From NCBI RefSeq assembly GCF_024398015.1, contig NZ_CP073747.1:3345001-3409000 (forward strand): DNA of 64,000 bases, written 5' to 3'. The translations under genes were made by a program, and so were the position numbers. Positions 9,325 to 18,237 of this stretch are shown here, in pieces. Every line of letters starts with the position of its first letter. The first letter of the stretch is position 1. A model generated the notes under the pieces. The model did no database searches. It was not told the origin of the DNA and saw only the letters and a list, made by a program, of their open reading frames with translations. Source of the DNA: Kordiimonas sp. SCSIO 12610 (GTDB lineage: Bacteria; Pseudomonadota; Alphaproteobacteria; Sphingomonadales; Kordiimonadaceae).

Positions 9325-9828
9325 CTATTCTGATATGTCTTCTACTGCGCGCGCTCGTGCGCGCTTAGCCGCGTCAAGAGCTTCCTTCGCCATCCATTTT
9401 TGCCCGAGAGCCCCTATTTCCTGACTAAGTTCAATCGAACCGCTACTGTATCGCTGACCAACATCAGAAGTATAAAAGTCGAGAATAGCCTGCAAGTCAG
9501 TTACTGAAAACTTATTTGCATAAAGCTTCGCAACCTCAACCTTGAATGCAGGATATATGGATTCAAGTTCCTCATTTAAATATTTGAGCGTCAGGTTGAT
9601 CTCATTGCGCTTTTCATCAGTGATATCTGCAGAACCTTTGCTCAAGAAAACTCTCTTCTGCTGCTCAAGCATAATAGGGATGATGCGCCGTACAACATCA
9701 CCCGCATTGGTGACTTCAACAACCTCTTCCGCTAACGTCAGAGCCTTTTCATCAACCTCTGCCGTTTGAGGGAAAAGCGGAAAGGTTGAAATTACTAACA
9801 ACAACAAAGAAATATAAATACGATTCAT
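9325..9828 (-). CDS. Secreted DUF2059 domain protein
   Basis: About 167 residues from the ATG at 9828, with a signal peptide (NR, hydrophobic run, ending near PQTAEV). The rest is helical and carries the DUF2059 core: a region like KVEVAKLYANKFS and then ILDFYTSDVGQRY. The function of DUF2059 proteins is unknown; they are small periplasmic helical proteins. An in-frame start at 9897 would overlap the preceding gene and remove the signal peptide from the N-terminus, so 9828 is preferred. It is the last gene of the GGDEF-DUF2336-DUF2059 group. Confidence 0.8.
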   Translation of the reverse strand: MNRIYISLLLLVISTFPLFPQTAEVDEKALTLAEEVVEVTNAGDVVRRIIPIMLEQQKRVFLSKGSADITDEKRNEINLTLKYLNEELESIYPAFKVEVAKLYANKFSVTDLQAILDFYTSDVGQRYSSGSIELSQEIGALGQKWMAKEALDAAKRARARAVEDISE

Positions 9829-9877
9829 AATAGAATACCCATGCCTTTTAGGTAAAATACGCTCAAAAAATTGCCTG

Positions 9878-11146
9878 CTACTCGTCTTGATCGACAAAAT
9901 AACTCAAGTGCCAATCTAACTCGTCCTCATCAAGAGGGTAATCTTTACCGTCTTTAGCGCTTAACAACTGTGTTTTCGGCACCAGAGCGAAACGAGTTTG
10001 TAGGTAATATGCAGTCCGCATCGATAATTTAGCGCGCCAAGATAACGCCGTCACAGCGCGTCCGCTTTTAGAATGGATAATTTTCCTGATTGTTGTCGCG
10101 GGTAAATCAGCAATAACTGCCAAGCACTGGATAACAAACTCCCGGTGGTTATCGTCAACTTCCTTCATGAGGAATTTATCATCAATCAGGCCACGCTCGG
10201 CAAAATCAAGGGCTTTGGCAGCTAACTTTTGCTCTTCTTCATCCCCAATATCTTCTTCTTCCAGGCGATCGCGAACACGGTCCAAAAGCTCTTCAGCTTG
10301 ATCCTCCTCCAAGTCAGACTGTTCCATCATTGCATGAACAAGTGCTGACGCAACAAACCCCGCAATGCGTTTCATAGCGCGGATTGACAATTGAGGGCGA
10401 AGTGCCAGCGGTCGATGAAGGTCATCAACACTTTTTGCTTGATCAATAATCTGGTCGAGCGTTTCCTCCCGAATGTAGGCGCTTTCGTTTGTTAGCAAAG
10501 CAGCAATCGCAGGAACATCCAGTGATGCAGCTATGTCACCAGACACATTCTCCGAGAGGTTTTCACGCTTCGCAATCGCCGTTAATGCGCCAGAACTCGC
10601 ACCCGCAGCAATAATTTCACGAAGATCATCCTCATTCAAAAGCGGCGAATATTCAAGAATTGGTCCGCAGACAATATCAGCAACGTCACGCGCAAGCTTA
10701 TCAATGATTGACTTCGGCACAATCGTTGATTTTTTTATTTCCTCAGCAATGATTGCCCGTATCTTGGGTAGTTGATCCTGTGCCAACTGTTCCAGAACAA
10801 CTAAGGATTTGTCAGATAAAATACTTTGTTGATCTTCGTCCAAGGACGGTATCATTCGGCCAATTTTACGTGCAAGTTCACTTCGGACTTCTTCATCAAC
10901 ATCATTCGCCAGGATCGCGTCTGCCTGCACAGGTGTTTGCGGATTATTGGCAATCCTCTTACGGACATCCGCTGATTTATCTTCAGCCAGGTAATATAAA
11001 ACTTCAGGGCGCGCGTCTTCGCGGGCAGCCAAAGCAAGACGCTCTGTATCACTACCGTTTTTCAGGATTGCCTGTTCGTCATCGGTTGTTAGCACATCCG
11101 GTAATTTTTTTTGACCACCAAATATAGATTTTAATTTGCTAAGCAT
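9878..11146 (-). CDS. DUF2336 domain protein with HEAT-like repeats
   Basis: A 422-residue soluble helical protein. The first half has short helical repeats of the HEAT type (for example RPEVLYYLAEDKSADVRK, then PQTPVQADAILANDVDEEVR), the pattern seen in alphaproteobacterial DUF2336 proteins. An acidic stretch (EEEDIGDEEE) lies in the second half. The function is unknown; such repeats usually bind other proteins. Its ATG shares one base with the stop of the diguanylate cyclase gene upstream (TAATG at 11146), so the two are translationally coupled, which points to a partner or output role in c-di-GMP signalling. That link is inference. Confidence 0.8.
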   Translation of the reverse strand: MLSKLKSIFGGQKKLPDVLTTDDEQAILKNGSDTERLALAAREDARPEVLYYLAEDKSADVRKRIANNPQTPVQADAILANDVDEEVRSELARKIGRMIPSLDEDQQSILSDKSLVVLEQLAQDQLPKIRAIIAEEIKKSTIVPKSIIDKLARDVADIVCGPILEYSPLLNEDDLREIIAAGASSGALTAIAKRENLSENVSGDIAASLDVPAIAALLTNESAYIREETLDQIIDQAKSVDDLHRPLALRPQLSIRAMKRIAGFVASALVHAMMEQSDLEEDQAEELLDRVRDRLEEEDIGDEEEQKLAAKALDFAERGLIDDKFLMKEVDDNHREFVIQCLAVIADLPATTIRKIIHSKSGRAVTALSWRAKLSMRTAYYLQTRFALVPKTQLLSAKDGKDYPLDEDELDWHLSYFVDQDE

Positions 11147-12867
11147 TATCGCTCCCCAGTCGCTGTAGCGGCATAGTCGTTTTCAGGTTTTGCCTGCAAT
11201 TCATTTGCAAACCCAATATTGCCCTTACCTGTTGTTTTAACATTATAAAGCGCCTCGTCCGCCAAACTGGCCAATTTCTCAAAAGATCGTTCCGTAAGGT
11301 TTTTACATGAACATATACCGACAGATGCTGACAATTTAAGGTTTGAATTCCCTAACTTTTTTCTGATCGCAGGCATCACATTTATAAGTTCACGGGCTCG
11401 TTGGCTGGCGACATCTTCATTGGCAGCCTCTAGCCATATAATAAATTCATCACCGCCGTATCGCCCAGCAATATCAGCGGGTCTAATCATCGCTTTGATA
11501 AACTCTGCAACATATCTGATGGCATCATCACCCGCATGATGACCCAAGGTATCATTCACTTCCTTGAAATTATCCAGATCAACAAACAATAGCACACCGC
11601 CTGATGCTGGGTCTTTTATTTGGCTCAGTCTGGCATCCACAGTTTTCTCAAGCGCGCCACGATTAAGCAAACTTGTGAGCGCGTCTTCTGACGAAAGCTT
11701 TTGAAGCCTGCCTATCATGGTTGATTTTTCAAATGCGGCCGTCAGAACATTCGTGATCGACTCAACAAGTTCCACTTCCTGTGCTGACCAGGGGCTAATG
11801 GTTGTATCGCGCCCTATCACAAAGAAACCGGCTATTTCAGCGCCTCTCCGAACCTGAATAACCAAATATACTTGGTTCTCATGGTTTATCTTTATCAGGT
11901 TTTGAGCCGAGCTTTTATTGGCCTCTGATAAAATAGCCTTGGCATCAAGCGGCAAAACATCCTCGCTGTCCGAAGCTCGGGTGACCAAATCCCGCCCGAG
12001 TTTCTCAAGTAGCCATACAGAGTCAGCTCGAAGAACCTCCACAAGCGCCTTAGACGCTCGCGTCATCAAGTCTTCAGCTGTTTCAGCAGTGTTTAAAATA
12101 TTGGTAATACGCTCTTGCACTTTAAAGCGAAGATTCATAGCGCGCATCATACGCTCGCGCCTGACCTGCTGCGTAGTGTCAACCATCGTACCACGAACCG
12201 TAATGCTACCGTCATTGTTTCTATAGGGCTGCGAGACAATTTTAACCCAACGACGTTCCTCAGTACCTTGTATTTTCACCTGAACGGCATCAAATGTCTG
12301 TTCATTTTTTACTGAAAGCGGGCTTCTCGTTGGTCGTTCAACATCAGACCAAAAAATCTTATCTGCATTTTCACCAATCCAAACATCAGTTTCCACACCA
12401 AAAGCTTTAGCCGGTGAAACGAAAAGAATTTCACGATTCTTATCGACTTCAAACGCTAAATCAACCGCGTTATCGAGCAATTCCTTCAGCAAAATTCTAC
12501 TTTTCAGAAGTGCATCTGTAACTTGATCAGATAAAGTTGTGTCTCGCCCTGTCACATAAACAAGGTCACCTATCTTAACGACAGAAACCCAGAGCTTGAT
12601 CTGATCATGAAAGGACAATCGGTCTTCTAGCGGTATATTTGTTTCAGCAACTTTTTTAACGAGAACATGCAGACCTTCATGCCCTGCGTTCCAGCCAATC
12701 ATAAGATTTTCTGCGGACGGCGAAGAATCAACGACTATTCCCTTACTGTTAATGGCAATAACAGCGGCCTTTGACGTATCCAGTTTAGGTCTTTTATTTT
12801 TCAGTATATCCAATGTATGTTTGCCAACGTAAAATTTGATAGTTCTGTTCAAAGCATTATTAGGCAC
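11146..12867 (-). CDS. PAS/GAF-regulated diguanylate cyclase
   Basis: 573 residues making c-di-GMP from two GTP. The order is: a PAS-like region (about 30-110), a clear PAS domain (about 125-235, ending VRGTMVDTTQQ), a GAF-like domain (about 250-380), and a GGDEF domain (about 385-550). The active site is an exact GGDEF at 471-475, so the enzyme should be active, and RPAD at 462-465, five residues before it, matches the RxxD inhibitory site for product feedback. No membrane segment is seen, so sensing is cytoplasmic. The start is the GTG at 12867 with no strong ribosome site. It heads the reverse group with DUF2336 and DUF2059 and is divergent from the HAD gene. Confidence 0.92.
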   Translation of the reverse strand: MPNNALNRTIKFYVGKHTLDILKNKRPKLDTSKAAVIAINSKGIVVDSSPSAENLMIGWNAGHEGLHVLVKKVAETNIPLEDRLSFHDQIKLWVSVVKIGDLVYVTGRDTTLSDQVTDALLKSRILLKELLDNAVDLAFEVDKNREILFVSPAKAFGVETDVWIGENADKIFWSDVERPTRSPLSVKNEQTFDAVQVKIQGTEERRWVKIVSQPYRNNDGSITVRGTMVDTTQQVRRERMMRAMNLRFKVQERITNILNTAETAEDLMTRASKALVEVLRADSVWLLEKLGRDLVTRASDSEDVLPLDAKAILSEANKSSAQNLIKINHENQVYLVIQVRRGAEIAGFFVIGRDTTISPWSAQEVELVESITNVLTAAFEKSTMIGRLQKLSSEDALTSLLNRGALEKTVDARLSQIKDPASGGVLLFVDLDNFKEVNDTLGHHAGDDAIRYVAEFIKAMIRPADIAGRYGGDEFIIWLEAANEDVASQRARELINVMPAIRKKLGNSNLKLSASVGICSCKNLTERSFEKLASLADEALYNVKTTGKGNIGFANELQAKPENDYAATATGER

Positions 12868-12923
12868 TTTAGAACTGGCGCGTTAACAGGGGTTTAAAAT
12901 ATGCCTCTTCAGAAGGATTTTTT

Positions 12924-13631
12924 ATGAGTAATGATCAGATATCAGACAGGCCAGACGATAATAATTTTCAGCATGTAAAAACATGGGTCTTTGATCTGGA
13001 CAACACCCTATATCCAGCAGAGAACAATCTGTTTTCTCAAGTTGATATCAATATCACAAACTATGTATCCAAATTGCTGGATTTGCCTTTTGATGACGCA
13101 CGTAAAATTCAGAAAAAATACCTGTTGGAACATGGGACAACTTTAAATGGGTTAATTCATAACCACAGCGTCAACGCAGCACATTACCTAGATAGTGTTC
13201 ATGACATTGATTTTGCACCAATTGCCCGTGACCTTATTCTTGATCAGGCTCTTCAAAATCTTGAGGGAAGAAAAGTTATTTTCACAAATGCCGATACCCC
13301 CTATGCTGAAAAAGTACTGGAACGGATTGGTATTGCCCATCATTTTGACGGGATTTTTGATATCATTGCTGCCGATTTGGCACCCAAGCCCGAAGTATCG
13401 ACCTATGATCGATTTTTTGATGTTTTTGCCATCGATCCAAAACAATCTGTAATGTTCGAGGATATGGTTCGAAACCTGATCCCTGCAAAACAGGCGGGTA
13501 TGGGAACCGTTTGGGTAAATACAGGAAGCCCATGGGGCGAGGCAGATTATGATGCATCCGTTATCAATGTGGAAACAAAACAATTAACGCCGTGGCTTGA
13601 CGAATTTGTGAACCAAACGGCAAACCGCTAA
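12924..13631 (+). CDS. HAD-family pyrimidine 5'-nucleotidase
   Basis: 235 residues of the HAD superfamily, subfamily IA. Motif I is FDLDNTLYP (nucleophile Asp and general acid Asp), motif II IFTNAD, motif III Lys in APKPEVSTYD, motif IV FEDMVRN. The sequence resembles pyrimidine 5'-nucleotidases of the Sdt1/YjjG type, which dephosphorylate UMP/CMP-like substrates. In alphaproteobacteria this gene usually sits directly before dapD, as here (84 bases). AGAAGGA lies eight or nine bases before the ATG. Confidence 0.87.
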   Translation: MSNDQISDRPDDNNFQHVKTWVFDLDNTLYPAENNLFSQVDINITNYVSKLLDLPFDDARKIQKKYLLEHGTTLNGLIHNHSVNAAHYLDSVHDIDFAPIARDLILDQALQNLEGRKVIFTNADTPYAEKVLERIGIAHHFDGIFDIIAADLAPKPEVSTYDRFFDVFAIDPKQSVMFEDMVRNLIPAKQAGMGTVWVNTGSPWGEADYDASVINVETKQLTPWLDEFVNQTANR

Positions 13632-13659
13632 TTGACTCAGCATCATTAAACGCTATTTT
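13632..13659 (+). promoter_or_regulatory. Candidate promoter for dapD-dapE
   Basis: TTGACT (13632-13637), 16-base spacer, TATTTT (13654-13659), directly after the nucleotidase stop codon and about 57 bases before the dapD ATG. The hexamers are close to sigma70 consensus. It would allow dapDE to be expressed apart from the upstream gene. Confidence 0.45.
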
Positions 13660-13715
13660 CAGGCCAACTTTAATCCCGACCATTTAAGTATGGTTTTACA
13701 AAATAGAGAAACCCG

Positions 13716-14561
13716 ATGAATCAAAGCGAACTCGCCACAATTATCGACACAGCATTTGATAACCGTGACACCATCAATGCCCAAACCACCGGTGAAGTGC
13801 GGGACGCGGTAGATGCTGCACTTTTGATGCTTGACCGAGGGGAAGCGCGTGTTGCAGCCAAGTCTGAAAATGGCTGGGAAGTTCACCAATGGCTGAAGAA
13901 GGCAGTATTACTTTCATTCCGCCTGAATGACATGGAAATGATCGCTGGTGGCCCCGGTGAAAACACTGCCTGGTGGGATAAGGTACCAAGTAAGTTTGAA
14001 GGCTGGAGTGCACAGGATTTCTCACGCGCTGGTTTTCGCGCGGTACCAGGCGCTATTGTTCGCAGATCAGCGCATATTGCAAAGGGTGCGGTTCTGATGC
14101 CGTCTTTTGTGAACCTTGGTGCATATGTAGGCGAAGGCACCATGGTTGATACGTGGGCAACAGTTGGTAGTTGTGCACAAATCGGCGCAAATGTTCACAT
14201 TTCCGGTGGTGCAGGCATTGGCGGTGTACTAGAGCCATTACAAGCTGGTCCGGTGATCATCGAAGATAATTGCTTTATCGGTGCACGTAGCGAAGTTGCA
14301 GAAGGTGTCGTAGTCGAAGAAGGCTCTGTTCTTTCAATGGGTGTTTACCTCGGCGCTTCCACCAAGATTGTAGACCGTGAAACTGGCGAGATTTTCATTG
14401 GTCGTGTACCAGCATACAGCGTCGTGGTACCGGGTACCCTTCCAGGCAAGAAAATGGCTGACGGCAGTGAAGGCCCGGGTCTTTACTGTGCTGTGATCGT
14501 GAAACGCGTTGATGAACGCACACGCTCTAAAACTTCCATCAATGATCTCTTGAGAGACTAA
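13716..14561 (+). CDS. dapD: 2,3,4,5-tetrahydropyridine-2,6-dicarboxylate N-succinyltransferase
   Basis: Succinylates tetrahydrodipicolinate with succinyl-CoA in the lysine and diaminopimelate pathway. 281 residues, normal length. The N-terminal helical part is followed by a left-handed beta-helix of hexapeptide repeats (for example [20 protein letters not shown] and the following [21 protein letters not shown]), ending with [14 protein letters not shown]. It forms trimers in the cytoplasm. dapE follows after four bases, so the pair is an operon. Confidence 0.97.
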   Translation: MNQSELATIIDTAFDNRDTINAQTTGEVRDAVDAALLMLDRGEARVAAKSENGWEVHQWLKKAVLLSFRLNDMEMIAGGPGENTAWWDKVPSKFEGWSAQDFSRAGFRAVPGAIVRRSAHIAKGAVLMPSFVNLGAYVGEGTMVDTWATVGSCAQIGANVHISGGAGIGGVLEPLQAGPVIIEDNCFIGARSEVAEGVVVEEGSVLSMGVYLGASTKIVDRETGEIFIGRVPAYSVVVPGTLPGKKMADGSEGPGLYCAVIVKRVDERTRSKTSINDLLRD

Positions 14562-14565
14562 TTTT

Positions 14566-15723
14566 ATGACCAATTCACGTATCGTCCATGATCCTGTAGA
14601 ACTATCGCGTGCTCTTATTCGCTTTGAGAGCATCACACCTGATCAGGGCGATACACTGGATTATTTATCCAGTTTATTAGAGCCAATGGGCTTTACCTGC
14701 CATAAATTAGTGTTTGAAGAAGAAGGCACAGAGCCTGTCGCTAACCTTTATGCCAGGCGTGGCACCTCAAGCCCAAACTTCTGCTTCGCGGGGCATACTG
14801 ATGTTGTTCCTGTTGGTGCACAGGGGCTCTGGAGCGCTGATCCATTTGCCGCTGAAATCAGAGACGGTCAATTATATGGCCGCGGCGCTTCAGACATGAA
14901 ATCCGCTATCGCGGCCTTTGTATCTGCAATAGCACATACACTGGATGCCGCAGACACCGTCAACGGGTCAATATCGCTTTTAATTACAGGCGATGAAGAA
15001 GGCCCTGCGATCAATGGCACCACCAAAGTTCTTGATTGGATGCGCGAACGCGGGGAAAAGATCGATTATTGTCTCGTAGGCGAACCAACAAACCCTCATG
15101 AAATGGGGGACATGATTAAAATTGGTCGCCGCGGCAGTATGCATGGTTATGTTACCTGCACTGGTACACAAGGGCATGTTGCTTATCCGCATATGGCACA
15201 TAACCCGATCCCTGATCTCGTTAAAGTACTCGCAGAATTAAATAAAGAACCACTCGATAATGGTAACGAACATTTCCAGCCTTCCAATCTGGAAATTGTC
15301 GATATGCATGTTGGGAATGAGAGCCACAATATTATCCCGGCCGAAGCAAAAGCACGGTTTAATATTCGCTTCAATAATGAGTTTAGTCCCGAAAGCCTTC
15401 AGCAAGAACTGATTAGCCGGATGGACCGCGCGAATGTTCCCTATGATATTCATTGGTGGGTATCTGGTGATAGTTTCCTGACACCAATTTGTGCTCTATC
15501 TGATGCGGTATCAAAGGCAGTTGAAGCCCATACAGGACGCAAACCCGAACTATCGACAACAGGCGGTACATCCGATGCCCGGTTTATTAAAAACATGTGC
15601 CCTGTGGTTGAATTTGGCCTTGTAGGTGCCACCATGCATAAGGTCGACGAACATGTCGCGGTTAGTGATATTCAAATGCTGACCAACATTTACAAAGACA
15701 TTATCAAAGACTTGGCAAGTTAA
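14566..15723 (+). CDS. dapE: Succinyl-diaminopimelate desuccinylase
   Basis: Zinc enzyme that removes succinate from N-succinyl-LL-diaminopimelate. 385 residues of peptidase family M20. Metal ligands and catalysis are visible: CFAGHTDVVPVG (His77, catalytic Asp79), GRGASDMKSA (Asp110), TGDEEGP (Glu144 base, Glu145 ligand), and a C-terminal His in HKVDEHV. The dimerisation insert between is present. It starts four bases after dapD. A short weak hairpin (AGTTAT/ATAACT) follows the stop. Confidence 0.97.
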   Translation: MTNSRIVHDPVELSRALIRFESITPDQGDTLDYLSSLLEPMGFTCHKLVFEEEGTEPVANLYARRGTSSPNFCFAGHTDVVPVGAQGLWSADPFAAEIRDGQLYGRGASDMKSAIAAFVSAIAHTLDAADTVNGSISLLITGDEEGPAINGTTKVLDWMRERGEKIDYCLVGEPTNPHEMGDMIKIGRRGSMHGYVTCTGTQGHVAYPHMAHNPIPDLVKVLAELNKEPLDNGNEHFQPSNLEIVDMHVGNESHNIIPAEAKARFNIRFNNEFSPESLQQELISRMDRANVPYDIHWWVSGDSFLTPICALSDAVSKAVEAHTGRKPELSTTGGTSDARFIKNMCPVVEFGLVGATMHKVDEHVAVSDIQMLTNIYKDIIKDLAS

Positions 15724-15850
15724 GATAAGTTATGTGAGATAACTGCTAAGTTAATATATTTCATAGAGTAATTCAATTTTAGGTTTCTAAAAGTCGTCAT
15801 TCGGTGTATAGTCGCGGTAGTGTAGAGTATAGCGTCTGGGGACTTTTATC

Positions 15851-16207
15851 GTGCCAGAAGACACAAAGACTTATGAAATATGGCAAGATATCCATGGCAA
15901 AAATCAAATATGCCTTGGCTCGGTACCCGCACATTCAATCATAACAACCTTTCTGGATTTACACAGCCTTGTAATCATGGGTGAAATCACCTGCTGCGGC
16001 TCTGATATGCCAGATTATCTCAAAGATGCCTTTATCAACAGGCAGTATCTTAACCTTAAAATCTCAGATCATGAACATACATACCGCGGACGCTTTTACC
16101 TAAGCAGTTATGATAGTTTTTCAAACCACTGTGTTTTCCGCTCAACTGGCGAAGTGGTTTATGAAATCGCTGAAAATATAGGGCAAAACCATAATAGTTG
16201 CGCGTGA
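15851..16207 (+). CDS. Hypothetical protein
   Basis: 118 residues, not recognised. It has no signal peptide or membrane segment. It is mixed alpha/beta with a Cys-Cys pair (ITCCGSD) near residue 48 and a histidine/aromatic region (DHEHTYRGRFYLSSYD) near 75-90. The start is the GTG at 15851 preceded by GGGG; no better start is seen. It lies between dapE and the convergent GFA gene and is separated from dapE by 127 bases, so it has its own or no promoter. It may be lineage-restricted. Confidence 0.55.
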   Translation: MPEDTKTYEIWQDIHGKNQICLGSVPAHSIITTFLDLHSLVIMGEITCCGSDMPDYLKDAFINRQYLNLKISDHEHTYRGRFYLSSYDSFSNHCVFRSTGEVVYEIAENIGQNHNSCA

Positions 16208-16219
16208 ACGAACGGAACC

Positions 16220-16600
16220 TTATCGAATTTGATCGATATTTTTTTCCCAGTTTGCACCGTCAAATTCCTTAACCTTCACAGTATCAAAAGTAGTCTGGTC
16301 CAAAACATTCAGGTTTACAGACCAACCATGCGGGTGACTACGGGGTTTATAGAACGGTTTTACACCACATTTTTTACAAAACAGGTGCCGCGCGGTTTTC
16401 GTGTTGAAACGATATTCCGTAATGGCATCAGTACCTTCAAGCAATTGAAAATCTGCTTCGTCAACGATCAGATGAAGGTGCCCTGTCATGCTGCAAATAC
16501 TGCATGAACACCTTAAAACCTCAATATCCTTTGGGGCCTGAACCTCAAGCTTAACAGCGCCGCAGTGGCACCCCCCTTTATGAGTAATTTTAGTGTCCAT
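16220..16600 (-). CDS. GFA family (glutathione-dependent formaldehyde-activating/CENP-V) protein
   Basis: 126 residues with the zinc-binding cysteine pattern of the GFA fold: GGCHCGAVK (two Cys), RCSCSICSMTG (three Cys), and LFCKKCGVKPFY (two Cys). The family includes Gfa, which speeds formation of S-hydroxymethylglutathione, but most members have unknown roles. It starts nine bases after recR on the same strand, so it is probably the last gene of the dnaX-ybaB-recR group. Confidence 0.85.
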   Translation of the reverse strand: MDTKITHKGGCHCGAVKLEVQAPKDIEVLRCSCSICSMTGHLHLIVDEADFQLLEGTDAITEYRFNTKTARHLFCKKCGVKPFYKPRSHPHGWSVNLNVLDQTTFDTVKVKEFDGANWEKNIDQIR

Positions 16601-16609
16601 ACCCGCTTC

Positions 16610-17215
16610 CTACGTTACATCCCCGCGTGCCTTCAGGGCTGCGGCCAGCGTTCCATCATCCAGATAATCCAATTCACCGCCAACAGGGACACCATGGGCA
16701 AGCGCCGTTACTTTTATATCAAAATCGCTAAGTCGTTCCGCAAGATAATGGCTTGTTGTTTGCCCGTCTACCGTCGCGTTCAATGCCAGGATAACCTCTT
16801 TCACCCCGCCCGAAGCCGCACGCGCAACCAGGTTATCGATATTAAGATCATCAGGACCAATTCCATCAAGTGCGGACAAAGTCCCGCCCAGTACATGATA
16901 AAGACCGCGATATGTTTCCGAGCGATCAAGTGCCCAAAGGTCAGCAACATCCTCAACAACACAAACCGTTGTCTGATCACGCCGTGCATCAATGCAGACA
17001 TGGCATGGGTCTGATGTATCAATATTGCCACAATTTGTGCAGATACGGATCGAATCCGCAACGTTTCTGAGCGCATCAGAGAGTGGAAGCATCACACTCT
17101 CGCGCTTCTTCAAGAGTTGGAGCGTCGACCTACGCGCAGATCGCGGCCCAAGCCCCGGCAATTTTGCAAGCAACTGAATCAAAACATCAATATCGGAACC
17201 GTGGGATTTAGGCAT
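16610..17215 (-). CDS. recR: Recombination mediator RecR
   Basis: 201 residues. Part of RecFOR, which loads RecA on gapped DNA. The N-terminal helix-hairpin-helix is [11 protein letters not shown] (19-29), followed by a C4 zinc finger with Cys59, Cys62, Cys71 and Cys74, then a Toprim domain ([16 protein letters not shown]) and the C-terminal [16 protein letters not shown]. All features of the family are intact. In most bacteria it directly follows ybaB; here a 181-residue unknown gene is between them. Confidence 0.97.
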   Translation of the reverse strand: MPKSHGSDIDVLIQLLAKLPGLGPRSARRSTLQLLKKRESVMLPLSDALRNVADSIRICTNCGNIDTSDPCHVCIDARRDQTTVCVVEDVADLWALDRSETYRGLYHVLGGTLSALDGIGPDDLNIDNLVARAASGGVKEVILALNATVDGQTTSHYLAERLSDFDIKVTALAHGVPVGGELDYLDDGTLAAALKARGDVT

Positions 17216-17316
17216 TTATCTCTCTTTTGAACATCTATTGCCCGTTTATATGATGGAAGAATGGGGGTCAGTAAATTATCAATCTCTTATATCTTAAAGT
17301 TACTATCCTATCATCT

Positions 17317-17862
17317 CTATTTGGTCGATAGGTATGCATGCGTCAAAACCCTATGATAGTTTTCTTTGCTGAAACCTGGGCACAATTCATGTATTTTTTC
17401 TGAAGCATTTTCCCAACCACCAATCTCGTTCCATGCTGAATTAGCTGCATCGTATGACACACTCAATAATTTACTGTATTTATTAGAGGCGCCGTCGATT
17501 TCGTACTTTGAATACAAATCGCCCAATGTTTCATACAAATCTATTTCCACGCTTTTCAATATGTTACCCCCAAGCGCATGCCTAACAAACAACAGGTCAA
17601 AAACGGCATCATTTATTGGCTTTTTCCTAGCGGTATCAATTAAGACTTCTAGTTCTTTCTCAAATAATTCAGCTTCTTTGGTACATTTTTCATCAGCATG
17701 AAAAGCTTGATCTTTATAATTCTGAGCCATCACATACTCATTGTATGGCATGCTTTCAGGTCTAATCTTAGAGTCATTACGGATACCAAAACGAATTACT
17801 TTGAATAATAAAATAAATGCTCCACAAAAGAAGAGAGTTATATAAAATTCAAGCAAACTCAT
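17317..17862 (-). CDS. Hypothetical protein with one N-terminal membrane segment
   Basis: 181 residues, not recognised. Residues 4-24 are a hydrophobic segment (LLEFYITLFFCGAFILLF), followed by a basic turn; the rest is charged and helical, probably cytoplasmic (KCTKEAELFEKELEVLIDT and later helices with SKYEIDGASNKYSKL). It lies between ybaB (three bases after this gene's start side) and recR (about 100 bases after its stop), a place normally empty in this conserved group. Its AT content looks higher than that of its neighbours, which would fit a later insertion. No partner gene gives a hint of role. Confidence 0.6.
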   Translation of the reverse strand: MSLLEFYITLFFCGAFILLFKVIRFGIRNDSKIRPESMPYNEYVMAQNYKDQAFHADEKCTKEAELFEKELEVLIDTARKKPINDAVFDLLFVRHALGGNILKSVEIDLYETLGDLYSKYEIDGASNKYSKLLSVSYDAANSAWNEIGGWENASEKIHELCPGFSKENYHRVLTHAYLSTK

Positions 17863-17865
17863 AAA

Positions 17866-18189
17866 TCAAAATGGCATTTTAAACCCATCAGGCAGCGGAA
17901 TGCCTCCCGTCAGGTCTTTCATACGTTCTTGCATCATATCGGCTGCGCGGGCCTTTGCCTGCGTGTGGGCTGCAACGATCAGGTCCTCCAAGACTTCCCT
18001 GTCTTCACTTGAAAACAGGCTATCATCGATCGAAAGCGATTTCATATCACCCTTGCCCGACAGCACAACCTTTACAAGGCCAGCACCTGCCACGCCTTCC
18101 ACTTCCATTTCATCCATCTGCGCCTGCATTTCGCCCATTTTGGACTGCATTTCCTGCGCTTTTTTCATCATCTCTGAAAGGTTTTTCAT
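17866..18189 (-). CDS. ybaB: YbaB/EbfC family nucleoid-associated protein
   Basis: 107 residues from the ATG at 18189, which has GGAG six bases upstream. Typical YbaB sequence: a helix MMKKAQEMQSKMGEMQAQM, a strand region VEGVAGAGLVKVVLSGKGDMKSL, then DREVLEDLIVAAHTQAKARA and a C-terminal glycine/proline end. The dimer binds DNA and packs the nucleoid. It follows dnaX by about 48 bases. Confidence 0.95.
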   Translation of the reverse strand: MKNLSEMMKKAQEMQSKMGEMQAQMDEMEVEGVAGAGLVKVVLSGKGDMKSLSIDDSLFSSEDREVLEDLIVAAHTQAKARAADMMQERMKDLTGGIPLPDGFKMPF

Positions 18190-18237
18190 CTTCCACTCCA
18201 AACCGAAACTAATTCGTATCTATAAATATCGTGTTGA

